NCBI RefSeq assembly: GCF_963931295.1 | Contig: NZ_OZ007001.1 | Location: 1 to 64,000, forward strand | Source of the DNA: an uncultured Mailhella sp. | GTDB lineage: Bacteria > Desulfobacterota > Desulfovibrionia > Desulfovibrionales > Desulfovibrionaceae | Direction of reading: 5' to 3' | DNA length: 64,000 bases | Shown here: in pieces, positions 1 to 7,128 of the stretch | Numbering within the stretch: the stretch's first letter is position 1 | How the letters are laid out: the number at the start of each line of letters is the position of its first letter | Program-made: the position numbers and the translations under genes | Notes under the pieces: model-generated | Databases searched by the model: none | Told to the model about the DNA's origin: nothing | Seen by the model: only the letters and a program-made list of their open reading frames with translations

Positions 1-2
1 AC

Positions 3-971
3 GGCGCCCCGCTCAAATCCCGTTCCGTGCTTTCCGTTCTGGTCTGGGTGTGGGCTGGAGCCTGTCATCTCATGTACGGAGCACTGCAGTGGTATTTTTC
101 CCAGTTCTGGATAAGGACGGCGGAACAGGAGTTTCTGGAGCTCAAGGCGTCCACCTGGGGCATGACCCGCAAGACCGGCGCGCGGGCCGTGGGGCAGGTT
201 TCCTTTTCCGGGGCCGGTCTCGTTCCCGCCGGCGCCGTGCTCAAAAGTGACGGCGGACTTCTCTTTACCGTGGACGCCGACGTGGTCGTGCCCGGTTCCG
301 GCATGATCACGGCTTCGGAAAGCGGCAGTTCCGGCAATCTGGACGCGGGCGAAACGCTCACGCTGGTGCAGGCTGTGGCCGGTGTTTCCGGTTCGGCAAC
401 TGTGCTTTCTCTCAGCGGCGGCGTGGATGCCGAAACGGATGACGAACTCCGGGCCCGTCTTCTGGCCACCTTGCAGGCGCCGCCCATGGGCGGCACGGCG
501 ACTGACTATGTGACCTGGGCTCTGGAAGTGCCCGGCGTCACCCGTGCGTGGTGTTATCCGCTTTACCTGGGGCTCGGTACCGTGGGCCTGTCCTTTGTCT
601 GCGACGGACAGGAAGAATCTCCGCTGCCGGATGAGGAAATGGTGCAGCGCGTGCAGGACTACATCGACGCACGCAGACCTGTGACGGCCGATTTTCTGGC
701 CTTCGCGCCGCAGGCGCTGAAAGTGGATGTCTCCTTGAAGATTTCCCCCAATACGGAAGCCGTGCGCAGCGCCGTCAAACAGGAGCTTGCGGACCTCTTT
801 GTCCGCGAAGGGGCGCCCGGCGTGACCATCCCCCTTTCGCACATCAATGAGGCCGTGAGCATTTCCGCCGGAGAAGAAGACCATGTGCTGGTGTCGCCCG
901 CGGCAAACATTGTGCCGGACGAAAACGTCATGCCCATGCTCGGCAATGTATCCTTTGCGGGGGTGGACTGA
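3..971 (+). CDS. Baseplate J-like (gp47 family) protein, 5' partial
   Basis: The frame is open to the window edge, so the N-terminus is missing. The visible 5' end (LKSRSVLSVLVWVWAGACHL) and the following FWIRTAEQEFLELKAS stretch are typical of the baseplate J/Mu gp47 family, which forms wedges of a contractile phage baseplate. A central beta-rich part (VSFSGAGLVPAGAVL) and a D-x-E-T-D-D-E-L-R-A-R-L motif follow, as usual in this family. It ends by overlapping the next gene's ATG, indicating translational coupling within the tail operon. The family call is from recognition of the motif pattern. Confidence 0.85.
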   Translation, partial: GAPLKSRSVLSVLVWVWAGACHLMYGALQWYFSQFWIRTAEQEFLELKASTWGMTRKTGARAVGQVSFSGAGLVPAGAVLKSDGGLLFTVDADVVVPGSGMITASESGSSGNLDAGETLTLVQAVAGVSGSATVLSLSGGVDAETDDELRARLLATLQAPPMGGTATDYVTWALEVPGVTRAWCYPLYLGLGTVGLSFVCDGQEESPLPDEEMVQRVQDYIDARRPVTADFLAFAPQALKVDVSLKISPNTEAVRSAVKQELADLFVREGAPGVTIPLSHINEAVSISAGEEDHVLVSPAANIVPDENVMPMLGNVSFAGVD

Positions 972-1588
972 TGGCCGCCCATACCGCAGCTGACTACGCC
1001 GCCATGCTGAGAAAACTGCTGCCGCGTGGCGTCATCTGGACGGCGTCCCCGGAATCCAACCTTGCCCGTCTGCTTGCAGCCTTCGGTGCGGAACTGGCCA
1101 GACTGGAAGGCGATGCACAGCGCCTCCTCCGTGAGCTCGATCCGCAGCAGACTCTGGAAGCTCTGGAAGACTGGGAAGAGGAACTCGGTCTGCCGGATGA
1201 ATGTTCACCGGAAGGCGCAGGCGTGGCGGCCAGGCGTGAAGCCGTGGTCAAAAAGCTTCAGCGCGGCGGCCTCATGAATGAGGCCTATTATGGGGAACTG
1301 GCCCACGCTCAGGGTTATGAAAATGCCGTTGTCTCCTGTGTACGCGAGTTTCGCGCGGGCGTATCGCGCATGGGAGACAGGCTGAACGATATCCTTTTTC
1401 ATCATGTGTTTTTCGTCTCCGTGCCGTCTGGCGGTCGGATTCGGGCTTTCCGTATGGGAGAGTCCGTCATGGGCGAACGCCTGCGCGCATGGGGCGACAA
1501 TTCCCTAGAATGTATTTTAAACCGGCAGAAGCCTGCCCACAGCAAGGTTTTTGTCACCTATCAAGGAGTGGAAGATGCAGAGAATTAA
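971..1588 (+). CDS. DUF2313/YmfQ-like phage tail protein
   Basis: 205 residues. The N-terminal pattern AADYAAMLRKLLPRGVIW and the segment LEDWEEELGLPDEC match the YmfQ (Mu gp48, DUF2313) family of baseplate-associated tail proteins, which follow baseplate J in Mu-like tail operons. The gene overlaps the upstream stop by one base and its own 3' end overlaps the tail fibre start by 14 bases. The position between baseplate J and the fibre supports the call independently. Confidence 0.8.
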   Translation: MAAHTAADYAAMLRKLLPRGVIWTASPESNLARLLAAFGAELARLEGDAQRLLRELDPQQTLEALEDWEEELGLPDECSPEGAGVAARREAVVKKLQRGGLMNEAYYGELAHAQGYENAVVSCVREFRAGVSRMGDRLNDILFHHVFFVSVPSGGRIRAFRMGESVMGERLRAWGDNSLECILNRQKPAHSKVFVTYQGVEDAEN

Positions 1589-2381
1589 AGCTTCCGGTGT
1601 CGTGTCGGTCATGCCTCCTGCTCAGGAAAATTCCTATGACCCCGGCTACTTTTCCAACGGCAATCCCGCAACCGGCGAGCTGGCCACCATGATGACCGCT
1701 GAGTGGTGCAACGGCGTGCAGGAAGAACTCCTTGCGGTGATTCAAGACGCGAAGCTCACACCTTCAGGAACGGACTTGAAGCAGCTTCTGCAAGCACTGA
1801 AATATTTTTTCTCTACTTCTGAAGCTGAGAAGTGGCGCAAGGCCATGATTGGAAGCCTTGTGCCTATGGCTGTATCCTCGCTGCCCGGGGGATTCGGAAT
1901 GCCGGACGGCTCTCTCTTTCTTTTTGAAGATTATCCCGAGCTCAAAGAGAAATACGACGCTGGCGGCTTCAACGGTATGTTGCTGGAGGCGAACGCTTCC
2001 GCAGAGGATAAAGCTGCCTGGGCCGGCAAATGGGTAAAACACTCGGAAGGTATTGGATTATATGCACCTAGGCTGAGTGGACTGTTTTTGCGGGGCGCGG
2101 GGACTATGGGTCGATATAATGCCCCAGGTCTGCCTAACGCCACGGGATATAGCAATGGCTCAACGGACAATCGTAAATCGACTTCCGCTACGGGTGTTTT
2201 TTACGACGCCTATCTCGTCGCCGATAATCTTGCTTATGCTACATATGACAATTTGCAAAACAAGCTATCGGTCCCCGGCATAGATCTATCCAAAGCAAAT
2301 AGTATATTTGGAGCCTCGAACACGGTCATGCCCGCCAGCGTAGACATAACTGTGGGGCTATACCTCGGAAGATCGGCCTAG
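1575..2381 (+). CDS. Phage tail fibre, currently expressed isoform
   Basis: 268 residues. I chose ATG 1575 because AAGGAG lies 6 bases upstream; a longer frame from 1551 has no such site. The N-terminal half (QRIKASGVVSVMPPAQ, then YDPGYFSNGNPATGELATMM) resembles short Mu/P2-like fibres. From residue 172 (LRGAGTMGRYNAPGLPNATG) the C-terminal domain is the variable receptor-binding part and ends in MPASVDITVGLYLGRSA. The same type of C-terminus is found three more times downstream as promoterless fragments, so this gene is the constant part plus one cassette of a switchable locus. By analogy with other fibres it should bind a host surface receptor. Confidence 0.8.
   Translation: MQRIKASGVVSVMPPAQENSYDPGYFSNGNPATGELATMMTAEWCNGVQEELLAVIQDAKLTPSGTDLKQLLQALKYFFSTSEAEKWRKAMIGSLVPMAVSSLPGGFGMPDGSLFLFEDYPELKEKYDAGGFNGMLLEANASAEDKAAWAGKWVKHSEGIGLYAPRLSGLFLRGAGTMGRYNAPGLPNATGYSNGSTDNRKSTSATGVFYDAYLVADNLAYATYDNLQNKLSVPGIDLSKANSIFGASNTVMPASVDITVGLYLGRSA
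2085..2100 (+). repeat. Inversion site 1 (expression site)
   Basis: Reads TTTTTGCGGGGCGCGG and sits at the junction of constant and variable fibre parts. It shares TTTGCGG and the downstream G-rich run with sites 2-4 but has GG where the others have AA after the core. Confidence 0.65.
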
Positions 2382-2654
2382 ATATATCCCGCAGAGTATA
2401 TCAGCAGACTCTGGCATGACAGTGCCATACCGTCCATAACAGCTATTCACATACGACGCGTCCATGCCAATAATTTTTCCACTTGCTGTCCCTGTAGCAG
2501 AATTAACTTGCAACGACCATCCCCATGTTCCCATCCCCTGAAATAGGGGAGTGGGCATGGAAGAAGGGTCCCAAAAACCAGCGACTTGTGAATTTCCGTA
2601 GATGTTCGGCATGCCCGCAGCATTGTACTTCCCTGGAATCTCCCCGTTCCGCAA
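2358..2654 (-). CDS. Silent alternative tail-fibre C-terminus (cassette 1, reverse)
   Basis: The segment begins at the TTG CGG codons of site 2 and encodes LRNGEIPGKYNAAGMPN, ending VMPESADILCGIYLGRSSEV. It has no start signal of its own and ends 24 bases inside the end of the opposite-strand expressed cassette. The motifs GKYNAAGMPN and GIYLGR align with the active fibre's GRYNAPGLPN and GLYLGR, while the middle differs completely (FWDPSSMPTPLFQGMG), as expected for a switched receptor-binding tip. It would be translated only after inversion. Confidence 0.75.
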   Translation of the reverse strand: MRNGEIPGKYNAAGMPNIYGNSQVAGFWDPSSMPTPLFQGMGTWGWSLQVNSATGTASGKIIGMDASYVNSCYGRYGTVMPESADILCGIYLGRSSEV

Positions 2655-2655
2655 A
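2641..2655 (-). repeat. Inversion site 2
   Basis: On the minus strand it reads TTTGCGGAACGGGGA, at the start of the silent minus-strand cassette. It is inverted relative to site 1, which is the geometry required for inversion of cassette 1. Confidence 0.7.
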
Positions 2656-2692
2656 GGCCGGGCTTCCTTACTTTTTTCAAGAAGAACAAGTC

Positions 2693-2711
2693 TTTGCGGA
2701 ACGCGGGGGAA
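2693..2711 (+). repeat. Inversion site 3
   Basis: Reads TTTGCGGAACGCGGGGGAA and is separated from site 2 by 37 bases. It lies at the start of the plus-strand cassette of segment 2. Confidence 0.7.
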
Positions 2712-2990
2712 CCGGATTCTCAGATTGGAGCTTATCAACAGGATGCAGTGCAGACCGGTATCACAAAAATACACTCGCGTCTTCTAGGCAATCTTTCCTC
2801 TAGTGCTGGGCCATCAGGTGTGTATGGAAATGTATTGAATGGAAGAGAGTTTGATAGCACATCTAATGTACCATCAGAAACTTCTGGAAGTGGATATATT
2901 TTTTGGGAAAATTTGCAACGTACAGCATCAGAGACACGTCCAAGTAATGTGACTATATGTTATGGTATTTATCTAGGCAGGACGGCCTAG
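2694..2990 (+). CDS. Silent alternative tail-fibre C-terminus (cassette 2, forward)
   Basis: From TTG CGG at 2694 the frame encodes LRNAGEPDSQIGAYQQDAVQ and ends TICYGIYLGRTA. The start LRNAGEPDSQIGAYQ is of the kind common in collar-type tail fibres, and the end matches the other three fibre ends. It lacks an upstream constant part or ribosome site. As it faces the same way as the expressed copy, reaching the expression position needs two inversions, or a recombination between directly oriented sites that would delete cassette 1. Confidence 0.72.
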   Translation: MRNAGEPDSQIGAYQQDAVQTGITKIHSRLLGNLSSSAGPSGVYGNVLNGREFDSTSNVPSETSGSGYIFWENLQRTASETRPSNVTICYGIYLGRTA

Positions 2991-3293
2991 ATAGATGCCC
3001 ATGGGCACATCGGTGGATGCTGGCATAACGGTGTTGGATGCTCCGTATTCGCTATTTGACCGAGATGCATCAAGGATAATACTCCCTAAACAGCTTCCTC
3101 CTGCCCATGGCGCGCTATTGATGCTCTGGTTGATTTTATACTGTGTTGATGTGAGAGCACCACTTTCTGATGTCTCTAGCCATTCACCACCAAAATTGAA
3201 ATCATCCGCAAGTTGTGCAGGCCGTTGGATTTTACCAGTGAGACCAGGCATTCCAGGAGTGTTATATTTACCGATTGTTCCCCCGTTCCGCAA
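2973..3293 (-). CDS. Silent alternative tail-fibre C-terminus (cassette 2, reverse)
   Basis: Begins at the TTG CGG of site 4 and encodes LRNGGTIGKYNTPGMPGLTG, ending NTVMPASTDVPMGIYLGRPA. GKYNTPGMP and the SEYGASNTVMPAS stretch are very close to the expressed copy (SIFGASNTVMPAS), so the cassettes share an origin. It overlaps the opposing forward cassette by 18 bases at the shared 3' ends. Confidence 0.75.
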   Translation of the reverse strand: MRNGGTIGKYNTPGMPGLTGKIQRPAQLADDFNFGGEWLETSESGALTSTQYKINQSINSAPWAGGSCLGSIILDASRSNSEYGASNTVMPASTDVPMGIYLGRPA

Positions 3294-3294
3294 A
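3279..3294 (-). repeat. Inversion site 4
   Basis: On the minus strand reads TTTTGCGGAACGGGGG. It closes cassette 2 in inverted orientation to sites 1 and 3 and lies 70 bases before the recombinase gene. Confidence 0.7.
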
Positions 3295-3364
3295 AGCCGA
3301 AAAGACTATAAATTTTTAAGTATTCCTGATAGTTGGTCGAAAAAACTCATCAGGAGTAGTAGCT

Positions 3365-4423
3365 ATGATTAAAAATTTTCCCTGGAGGCGTAAACCGTGG
3401 AAGGTTGAATGGAAGAATCCGTGGACAAAAGCCCCTCGTACCCGATGGTTTGAATCTGAGGCGCAGGCGGTCGCGTTTGAGGAGGCGCAGCGGGCGATTT
3501 ATGAGCGGGAAAAGGTGCTCATGACACGGGCGAGAAAACGCAGCAGGGCGAATGCGCCGGCAATCACCATAGCTGAGCTTTTCCGGGAGTTTCTGGCGCG
3601 TCCTGATATCAGGGAGTCCACAAGATCATCGAGCGGCTATCATATCAAGCCCATCTTGGAGCTTTTCAGCGCCCGAAGGGCGGCCAGCCTTACGCTCGAT
3701 GACGTGCGCGTATTTTCGGAAATTCAGCGGGGGCGGAATGTCGGCCAGAGTACCATAAATCGCCGTCTGTCCGTCCTCCGGGCTGCCTGCAACTGGGCTG
3801 TGGCCAAAGGTTTTCTGAAGGAGTCTCCCATACGGAACATGAAGCTGCCGCACGCGCCTTCCCGGCGCATAGAGCCGCCCACAATACCGGAGATTGATCG
3901 TCTCCTGAAGCATGCACCTGAGCATATCCAGAGAATCATTCTTCTTGGGCTTTACACCGGGGCGCGTCCCGGCCCCTGTGAGCTTTTCCGGCTGCGGTGG
4001 GATGACATTCTGCTCGATGAGGGGGTTATCTATATGCCGTGCGCCTACAAATCAAAAACGATTTCCGCGCGCTATGTCCCTATTCATGAAGCCCTGCTTC
4101 CCAAGGTCAGGGAATGGCGGAAGCGGGACGGGAATGCCTGTTCAAGCGTCATTCACTACCGGGGCAAGCCGGTAAAGCGTATCAGCGAAACATGGCGAAG
4201 ACTGAGGGAGAAGGCCGGCATTGCCCGAAAAATACGGCCGTATGACCTGCGCCACGCTTTCGCCACTCTGAGCATGGCGGAAAGCGGCGATATAAAAAGC
4301 ATTGCCGAACTTATGGGACACAGCACCTACACCATGCTGCTGTCCGTCTATCAGCATGTGAGCAACGCTTTGAAAATCAAGGCAGTCAACGCCATACCGG
4401 CAGTGGCCAGCCTGAAAATCTGA
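3365..4423 (+). CDS. Tyrosine recombinase, probable shufflon-type invertase
   Basis: 352 residues. An N-terminal arm-like part (PWKVEWKNPWTKAPRTRWF) is followed by a SAM-like core-binding domain (about 65-150) and a catalytic domain with the usual residues: Arg in TGARPGPCELFRLRW near 204, Arg/His in DLRHAFATL near 296, His in LMGHSTYT near 319 and the nucleophile Tyr near 329 (LLSVYQH). Its placement directly after the inverted fibre cassettes, plus a second separate integrase at 8330-9439, makes an Rci-like role in cassette inversion more likely than prophage integration. This role is inferred from context only. AGGAG lies upstream of the ATG. Confidence 0.8.
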   Translation: MIKNFPWRRKPWKVEWKNPWTKAPRTRWFESEAQAVAFEEAQRAIYEREKVLMTRARKRSRANAPAITIAELFREFLARPDIRESTRSSSGYHIKPILELFSARRAASLTLDDVRVFSEIQRGRNVGQSTINRRLSVLRAACNWAVAKGFLKESPIRNMKLPHAPSRRIEPPTIPEIDRLLKHAPEHIQRIILLGLYTGARPGPCELFRLRWDDILLDEGVIYMPCAYKSKTISARYVPIHEALLPKVREWRKRDGNACSSVIHYRGKPVKRISETWRRLREKAGIARKIRPYDLRHAFATLSMAESGDIKSIAELMGHSTYTMLLSVYQHVSNALKIKAVNAIPAVASLKI

Positions 4424-4575
4424 CCTTCCGGCAAAAAAGCCTGTCGGCACCACGGCATCCGCCGGAAGGTGGTCTTGCCGTGCGCCTGAAATCGTTTGCT
4501 CAGGAGTGCCCTAGGCTTTACGCTTGCGGTTTAGAGGGGAATACAGCCGAAACGTAGAAAAAAAGGAGAAGTGTC

Positions 4576-5394
4576 ATGAAGCTGTATAGGTATGACCTGA
4601 AAACCGGCGAGCTCACCGGGGAAATGGAAGCCCAGAAACGGCCTAACGGGCAGGACATTGTTGACGTGATAGGGGCGACGGTTCAGCAGCCGCCGCAGAC
4701 CGGAGAAAAGCAGGCCGCACGTTGGACGGGCGACGCCTGGGAACTGGTGGAGGATCACCGCCAGACCAGGGACAAGGGCGGCGTTATCGTGGAAGGCTCC
4801 GGAACGGCTTACTGGCTGCCCGGCGATACTTGGCAGACTCCGGCACGGTATCTCACCGAACTGGGGCCGCTGCCTGAAGGTGCGTTGCTGGAACGGCCGG
4901 CTAAGACGCCAGAGGATATTGAAAAGGAAGAGCTTGCCGCGGCACAGATGCAGGCAAACAGCATCATCAATGCTCGTATGCGCACGGCTACGCTCCAAAC
5001 GTCTGCGTTTTCTGCGTCTGAGTTCGCAGTCATGGCTAAGGCTCATGTATTCGAGTCCTGGCAGGCCGGGCAGACCTATAACGCAGGATACCGTCTGGAA
5101 CATGAAGGCGTGGTCTATGAAGTTGTGCAGGAGGTCACTGCCCAGGAACACCAGCCGCCGAACGCCGAGGGGATGCTTGCCGTGTACAGGCCTCTTTCTG
5201 TGGACGCGGGTACCGGCGACGAGCCGGACGGTACGAAGGAGAGCCCCTATACATATCTGCATGGCATGGACGTGAAGAATGGAAGCTACTACACCTTTGA
5301 CGGCAAGCTCTGGCTGGCCAAGGCTGATATGCCCGCATGTGTATGGGATCCTGGTACCGAAGGCCTCTGGCAGTGGGAGGAGGTGACAGAGTAA
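4576..5394 (+). CDS. Phage tail protein with carbohydrate-binding-like domain
   Basis: 272 residues, preceded by an AAAGGAG site. The N-terminal part (YDLKTGELTGEMEAQ..., then ARWTGDAWELVEDHR) looks like tail fibre assembly/chaperone-type proteins. Residues about 158-190 (SWQAGQTYNAGYRLEHEGVV) follow the W-x-x-x-x-x-Y-x-x-G pattern of chitinase-type carbohydrate-binding modules (CBM5/12), often fused to phage tail accessories. Located after the switchable fibre and coupled to the next small gene by a TAATG overlap. A role in fibre maturation or surface binding is inferred. Confidence 0.6.
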   Translation: MKLYRYDLKTGELTGEMEAQKRPNGQDIVDVIGATVQQPPQTGEKQAARWTGDAWELVEDHRQTRDKGGVIVEGSGTAYWLPGDTWQTPARYLTELGPLPEGALLERPAKTPEDIEKEELAAAQMQANSIINARMRTATLQTSAFSASEFAVMAKAHVFESWQAGQTYNAGYRLEHEGVVYEVVQEVTAQEHQPPNAEGMLAVYRPLSVDAGTGDEPDGTKESPYTYLHGMDVKNGSYYTFDGKLWLAKADMPACVWDPGTEGLWQWEEVTE

Positions 5395-5555
5395 TGGAAA
5401 AGCTTATAGGGCAGGGCGTCCGTTTCGAGCGTATCCGCCGAATCACCGGCTACCTGGTGGGCGGACTGGAGCGCTTCAACGATGGTAAGCGGGCCGAAGA
5501 ACGCGACCGCGTGAAGCACATGGATATGAAGCCGTTGAAACATCGTGCCGCTTGA
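5394..5555 (+). CDS. Small NrdD C-terminus-like protein
   Basis: 53 residues starting at the ATG that overlaps the previous stop (TAATG). The whole peptide (FERIRRITGYLVGGLERFND, then KRAEERDRVKH) resembles the extreme C-terminal segment of anaerobic ribonucleotide reductase NrdD, which has a similar RRITGYLVG...RFN...DRVKH end. The Cys residues of the NrdD zinc site and the glycyl radical loop are absent, so it cannot be a reductase. Such short NrdD-tail-like frames occur in prophages of anaerobes; their function is not known to me. Confidence 0.6.
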   Translation: MEKLIGQGVRFERIRRITGYLVGGLERFNDGKRAEERDRVKHMDMKPLKHRAA

Positions 5556-5583
5556 CGAAATCAGGAAAAATGCTCATTAAGAA

Positions 5584-5615
5584 GGGGAGGAAAGCGCGTC
5601 AACACTTTCCTCCCC
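5584..5615. terminator. Hairpin after tail operon
   Basis: Perfect 11-base inverted repeat (GGGGAGGAAAG / CTTTCCTCCCC) with a 10-base loop, 29 bases after the last tail gene. There is no T-run, so it is either a factor-dependent end or an RNA-stabilising hairpin. Confidence 0.5.
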
Positions 5616-5663
5616 AGTGATGGGCCAGCTTCCGCATTTAGTAGTTCTAAACGCTTTTTGCCA

Positions 5664-5691
5664 GCCCCCGGAAGTAGCAGCTTCCGGGGGC
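5664..5691. terminator. GC-rich hairpin beside small peptide gene
   Basis: Perfect 11-base stem (GCCCCCGGAAG / CTTCCGGGGGC) with loop TAGCAG, 8 bases from the stop of the minus-strand mini-gene at 5699-5782. No clear T-run. It could end that transcript or be part of a structured RNA. Confidence 0.45.
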
Positions 5692-5698
5692 CAACTCG

Positions 5699-5782
5699 TT
5701 AAAGGTCTATTCGACGGATAACAAGGGCCGCGATGACCGCCGCCAGAATCTGGACAAGCAGGTCAATGAGAAGCTGCTCCAT
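5699..5782 (-). CDS. 27-residue hydrophobic peptide, possible holin-like/type I toxin
   Basis: The minus strand encodes MEQLLIDLLVQILAAVIAAL followed by VIRRIDL and a TAA stop, with an AAAGGAGG sequence about 11 bases before the ATG. The peptide is a single predicted membrane helix with a positively charged end, the form of holin-like or type I toxin peptides, though I recognise no specific family. It is flanked by hairpins at 5664-5691 and 5852-5875. It lies in the prophage between tail genes and DedA. Small size makes the call uncertain. Confidence 0.4.
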   Translation of the reverse strand: MEQLLIDLLVQILAAVIAALVIRRIDL

Positions 5783-5851
5783 TTGAGCCTTCGCCTCCTT
5801 TGCGGAAGCAGGCCCATGCCCGGCACCATACGAAAGCACCTCATAAAAAGC

Positions 5852-5875
5852 AAGGCCCGGTTTATGCCGGGCCTT
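5852..5875. terminator. Bidirectional terminator-like hairpin
   Basis: AAGGCCCGG / CCGGGCCTT stem of 9 bases with loop TTTATG, flanked by an A-run on the left and TTTTGCAGTTTTT on the right. It separates the tail side from the convergent dedA gene. Confidence 0.65.
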
Positions 5876-5950
5876 TTGCAGTTTTTAAAGTGAGAATTTC
5901 TCTTGTTTTTCGTACAAGAATCATTCTGACCAATTTTCCCAGACGGGAGA

Positions 5951-6598
5951 CTATCCTTTTTTTTTCAATATTGAACGAATAAAGCCGAATACCACGGGAG
6001 AAATGGAAATAATAATTATACTATAAATAACGATACTGAAATTTTCTTGCACTATCGGAATATTCCCAAGGAAAAATCCCATAAAAACAAGGCCTGTTAC
6101 CCACGCTGTAGCGCCAATAATGTTAAAGAAAAAAAATTGAGCAGGATTCATTAAGGCTATTCCTGCAACAAAAGGAGCAAAGGTGCGTATAACAGGAATA
6201 AACCTTGCAAGAATGATAGCTTTTCCTCCATGACGCTCATAAAATAGATGAGCTTTAATAAGATGCTTTTTATTGAGAAACCTTGTTTCTTTTTTGAAAA
6301 TAGCAGGACCTGCATGACGTCCTATTTCATAATTTACGGCATCTCCAATGACTGCTGCACATAAAAGAACTGCTATACATAGAAAAACATTAATAAAGCC
6401 TGCTCCCGCAACGGTGCCGACCGCAAAGAGGAGAGAATCTCCCGGAAGAAATGGAGTAATTACCAGGCCTGTTTCACAGAAAACGATAATAAAAAGTATA
6501 ACCAATAACCAATATCCATATGATTCAACAAGTGAAAAGAGATATGTATCTATATGTATGGCAAAAGAAAAAAAGCTTTCTATAATTGAAAGAATCAT
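5951..6598 (-). CDS. DedA/SNARE-associated family membrane protein
   Basis: 215 residues from ATG 6598, chosen because GGAG lies 6 bases upstream; an in-frame ATG at 6610 is also possible. The protein has hydrophobic stretches with the DedA motifs CETGLVITPFLPGDSLLFA, GDAVNYEIGRHAG and ERHGGKAIILARFIPVIRTF, so it belongs to the DedA family now associated with undecaprenyl-phosphate/phospholipid flipping across the inner membrane. Its composition is clearly AT-rich compared with neighbours. Lying between tail genes and the repressor, it looks like cargo (a moron) carried by the prophage; a role in host envelope physiology is inferred. Confidence 0.85.
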   Translation of the reverse strand: MILSIIESFFSFAIHIDTYLFSLVESYGYWLLVILFIIVFCETGLVITPFLPGDSLLFAVGTVAGAGFINVFLCIAVLLCAAVIGDAVNYEIGRHAGPAIFKKETRFLNKKHLIKAHLFYERHGGKAIILARFIPVIRTFAPFVAGIALMNPAQFFFFNIIGATAWVTGLVFMGFFLGNIPIVQENFSIVIYSIIIISISPVVFGFIRSILKKKG

Positions 6599-6689
6599 AC
6601 AAGACTCCATTATGTGCCGACGGCTCATGCGCAGTCCGGCCCGTCGTCCTCTGGGGAAGGGGACTCCCACAACCGGAATCCGTGTCTTT

Positions 6690-7118
6690 TCAGACGCTGT
6701 TCTTCTTGGATTTCCCGGCAGAGTCTTCTGTGCTGTCTCCCAGAAGGAGCTTGGCCGTGAGGTTTCGGTTCAAGCGGCGCTCTTCATCCAGCTCGGAGCG
6801 CAGACGCTCGTTTTCTGCCTGCTGGGCATCAAGCATGGCTTGGACGGCATCAAGTTCCGCCTTCAGCGCGGCGTATTCTTCGGCGCTGTGCTGTTCTGCC
6901 TGATAGGGTTCTCCTTCACCGGTCTCCAGCCATTTGCGGGACACGTCCGGCCAGAGTTCGCAGATTCGTCCGGTAAGGGCCGCCAACGCCTTTCCACGGG
7001 GTGAGTGGAAGTAGCCGTTAAAAGTTGGCTGGGAGACACCGAAAAGAGCCGCAAGCTTCGTGCGGCTTGATTTTTTTTCTTTGATAAGAAAATCAATGCG
7101 TTCTGGCAGTGTTTTCAT
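6690..7118 (-). CDS. Phage repressor-like HTH protein
   Basis: 142 residues. The N-terminal 70 residues form a helix-turn-helix (SRTKLAALFGVSQPTFNGYF) of the CI/Bet-type repressor N-domain. Residues 78-120 (EEYAALKAELDAVQAMLDAQ and on) are a likely coiled coil for dimerisation; no LexA-like Ser/Lys peptidase domain is present. It is divergent from the Cro-like gene at 7249 and the shared region holds palindromic CCTATT repeats. It most likely maintains lysogeny; lacking a peptidase domain, induction probably involves an antirepressor or other route. Confidence 0.75.
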   Translation of the reverse strand: MKTLPERIDFLIKEKKSSRTKLAALFGVSQPTFNGYFHSPRGKALAALTGRICELWPDVSRKWLETGEGEPYQAEQHSAEEYAALKAELDAVQAMLDAQQAENERLRSELDEERRLNRNLTAKLLLGDSTEDSAGKSKKNSV

Positions 7119-7128
7119 ATTTCAAACA

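Larger units (their letters stand above)
2085..3294. repeat. Shufflon-like invertible tail-fibre region
   Basis: Two cassettes lie side by side. Each carries two alternative fibre C-termini facing each other tail to tail: + at 2088-2381 with - at 2358-2654, and + at 2694-2990 with - at 2973-3293. Each cassette is bounded by inversely oriented copies of a short site containing TTTGCGG. In all four segments the codons TTG CGG (Leu-Arg) are in the same frame, so inversion would fuse any of them in frame to the constant N-terminus. A tyrosine recombinase follows directly. The arrangement resembles the R64 shufflon; DNA inversion itself is inferred. Confidence 0.82.
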
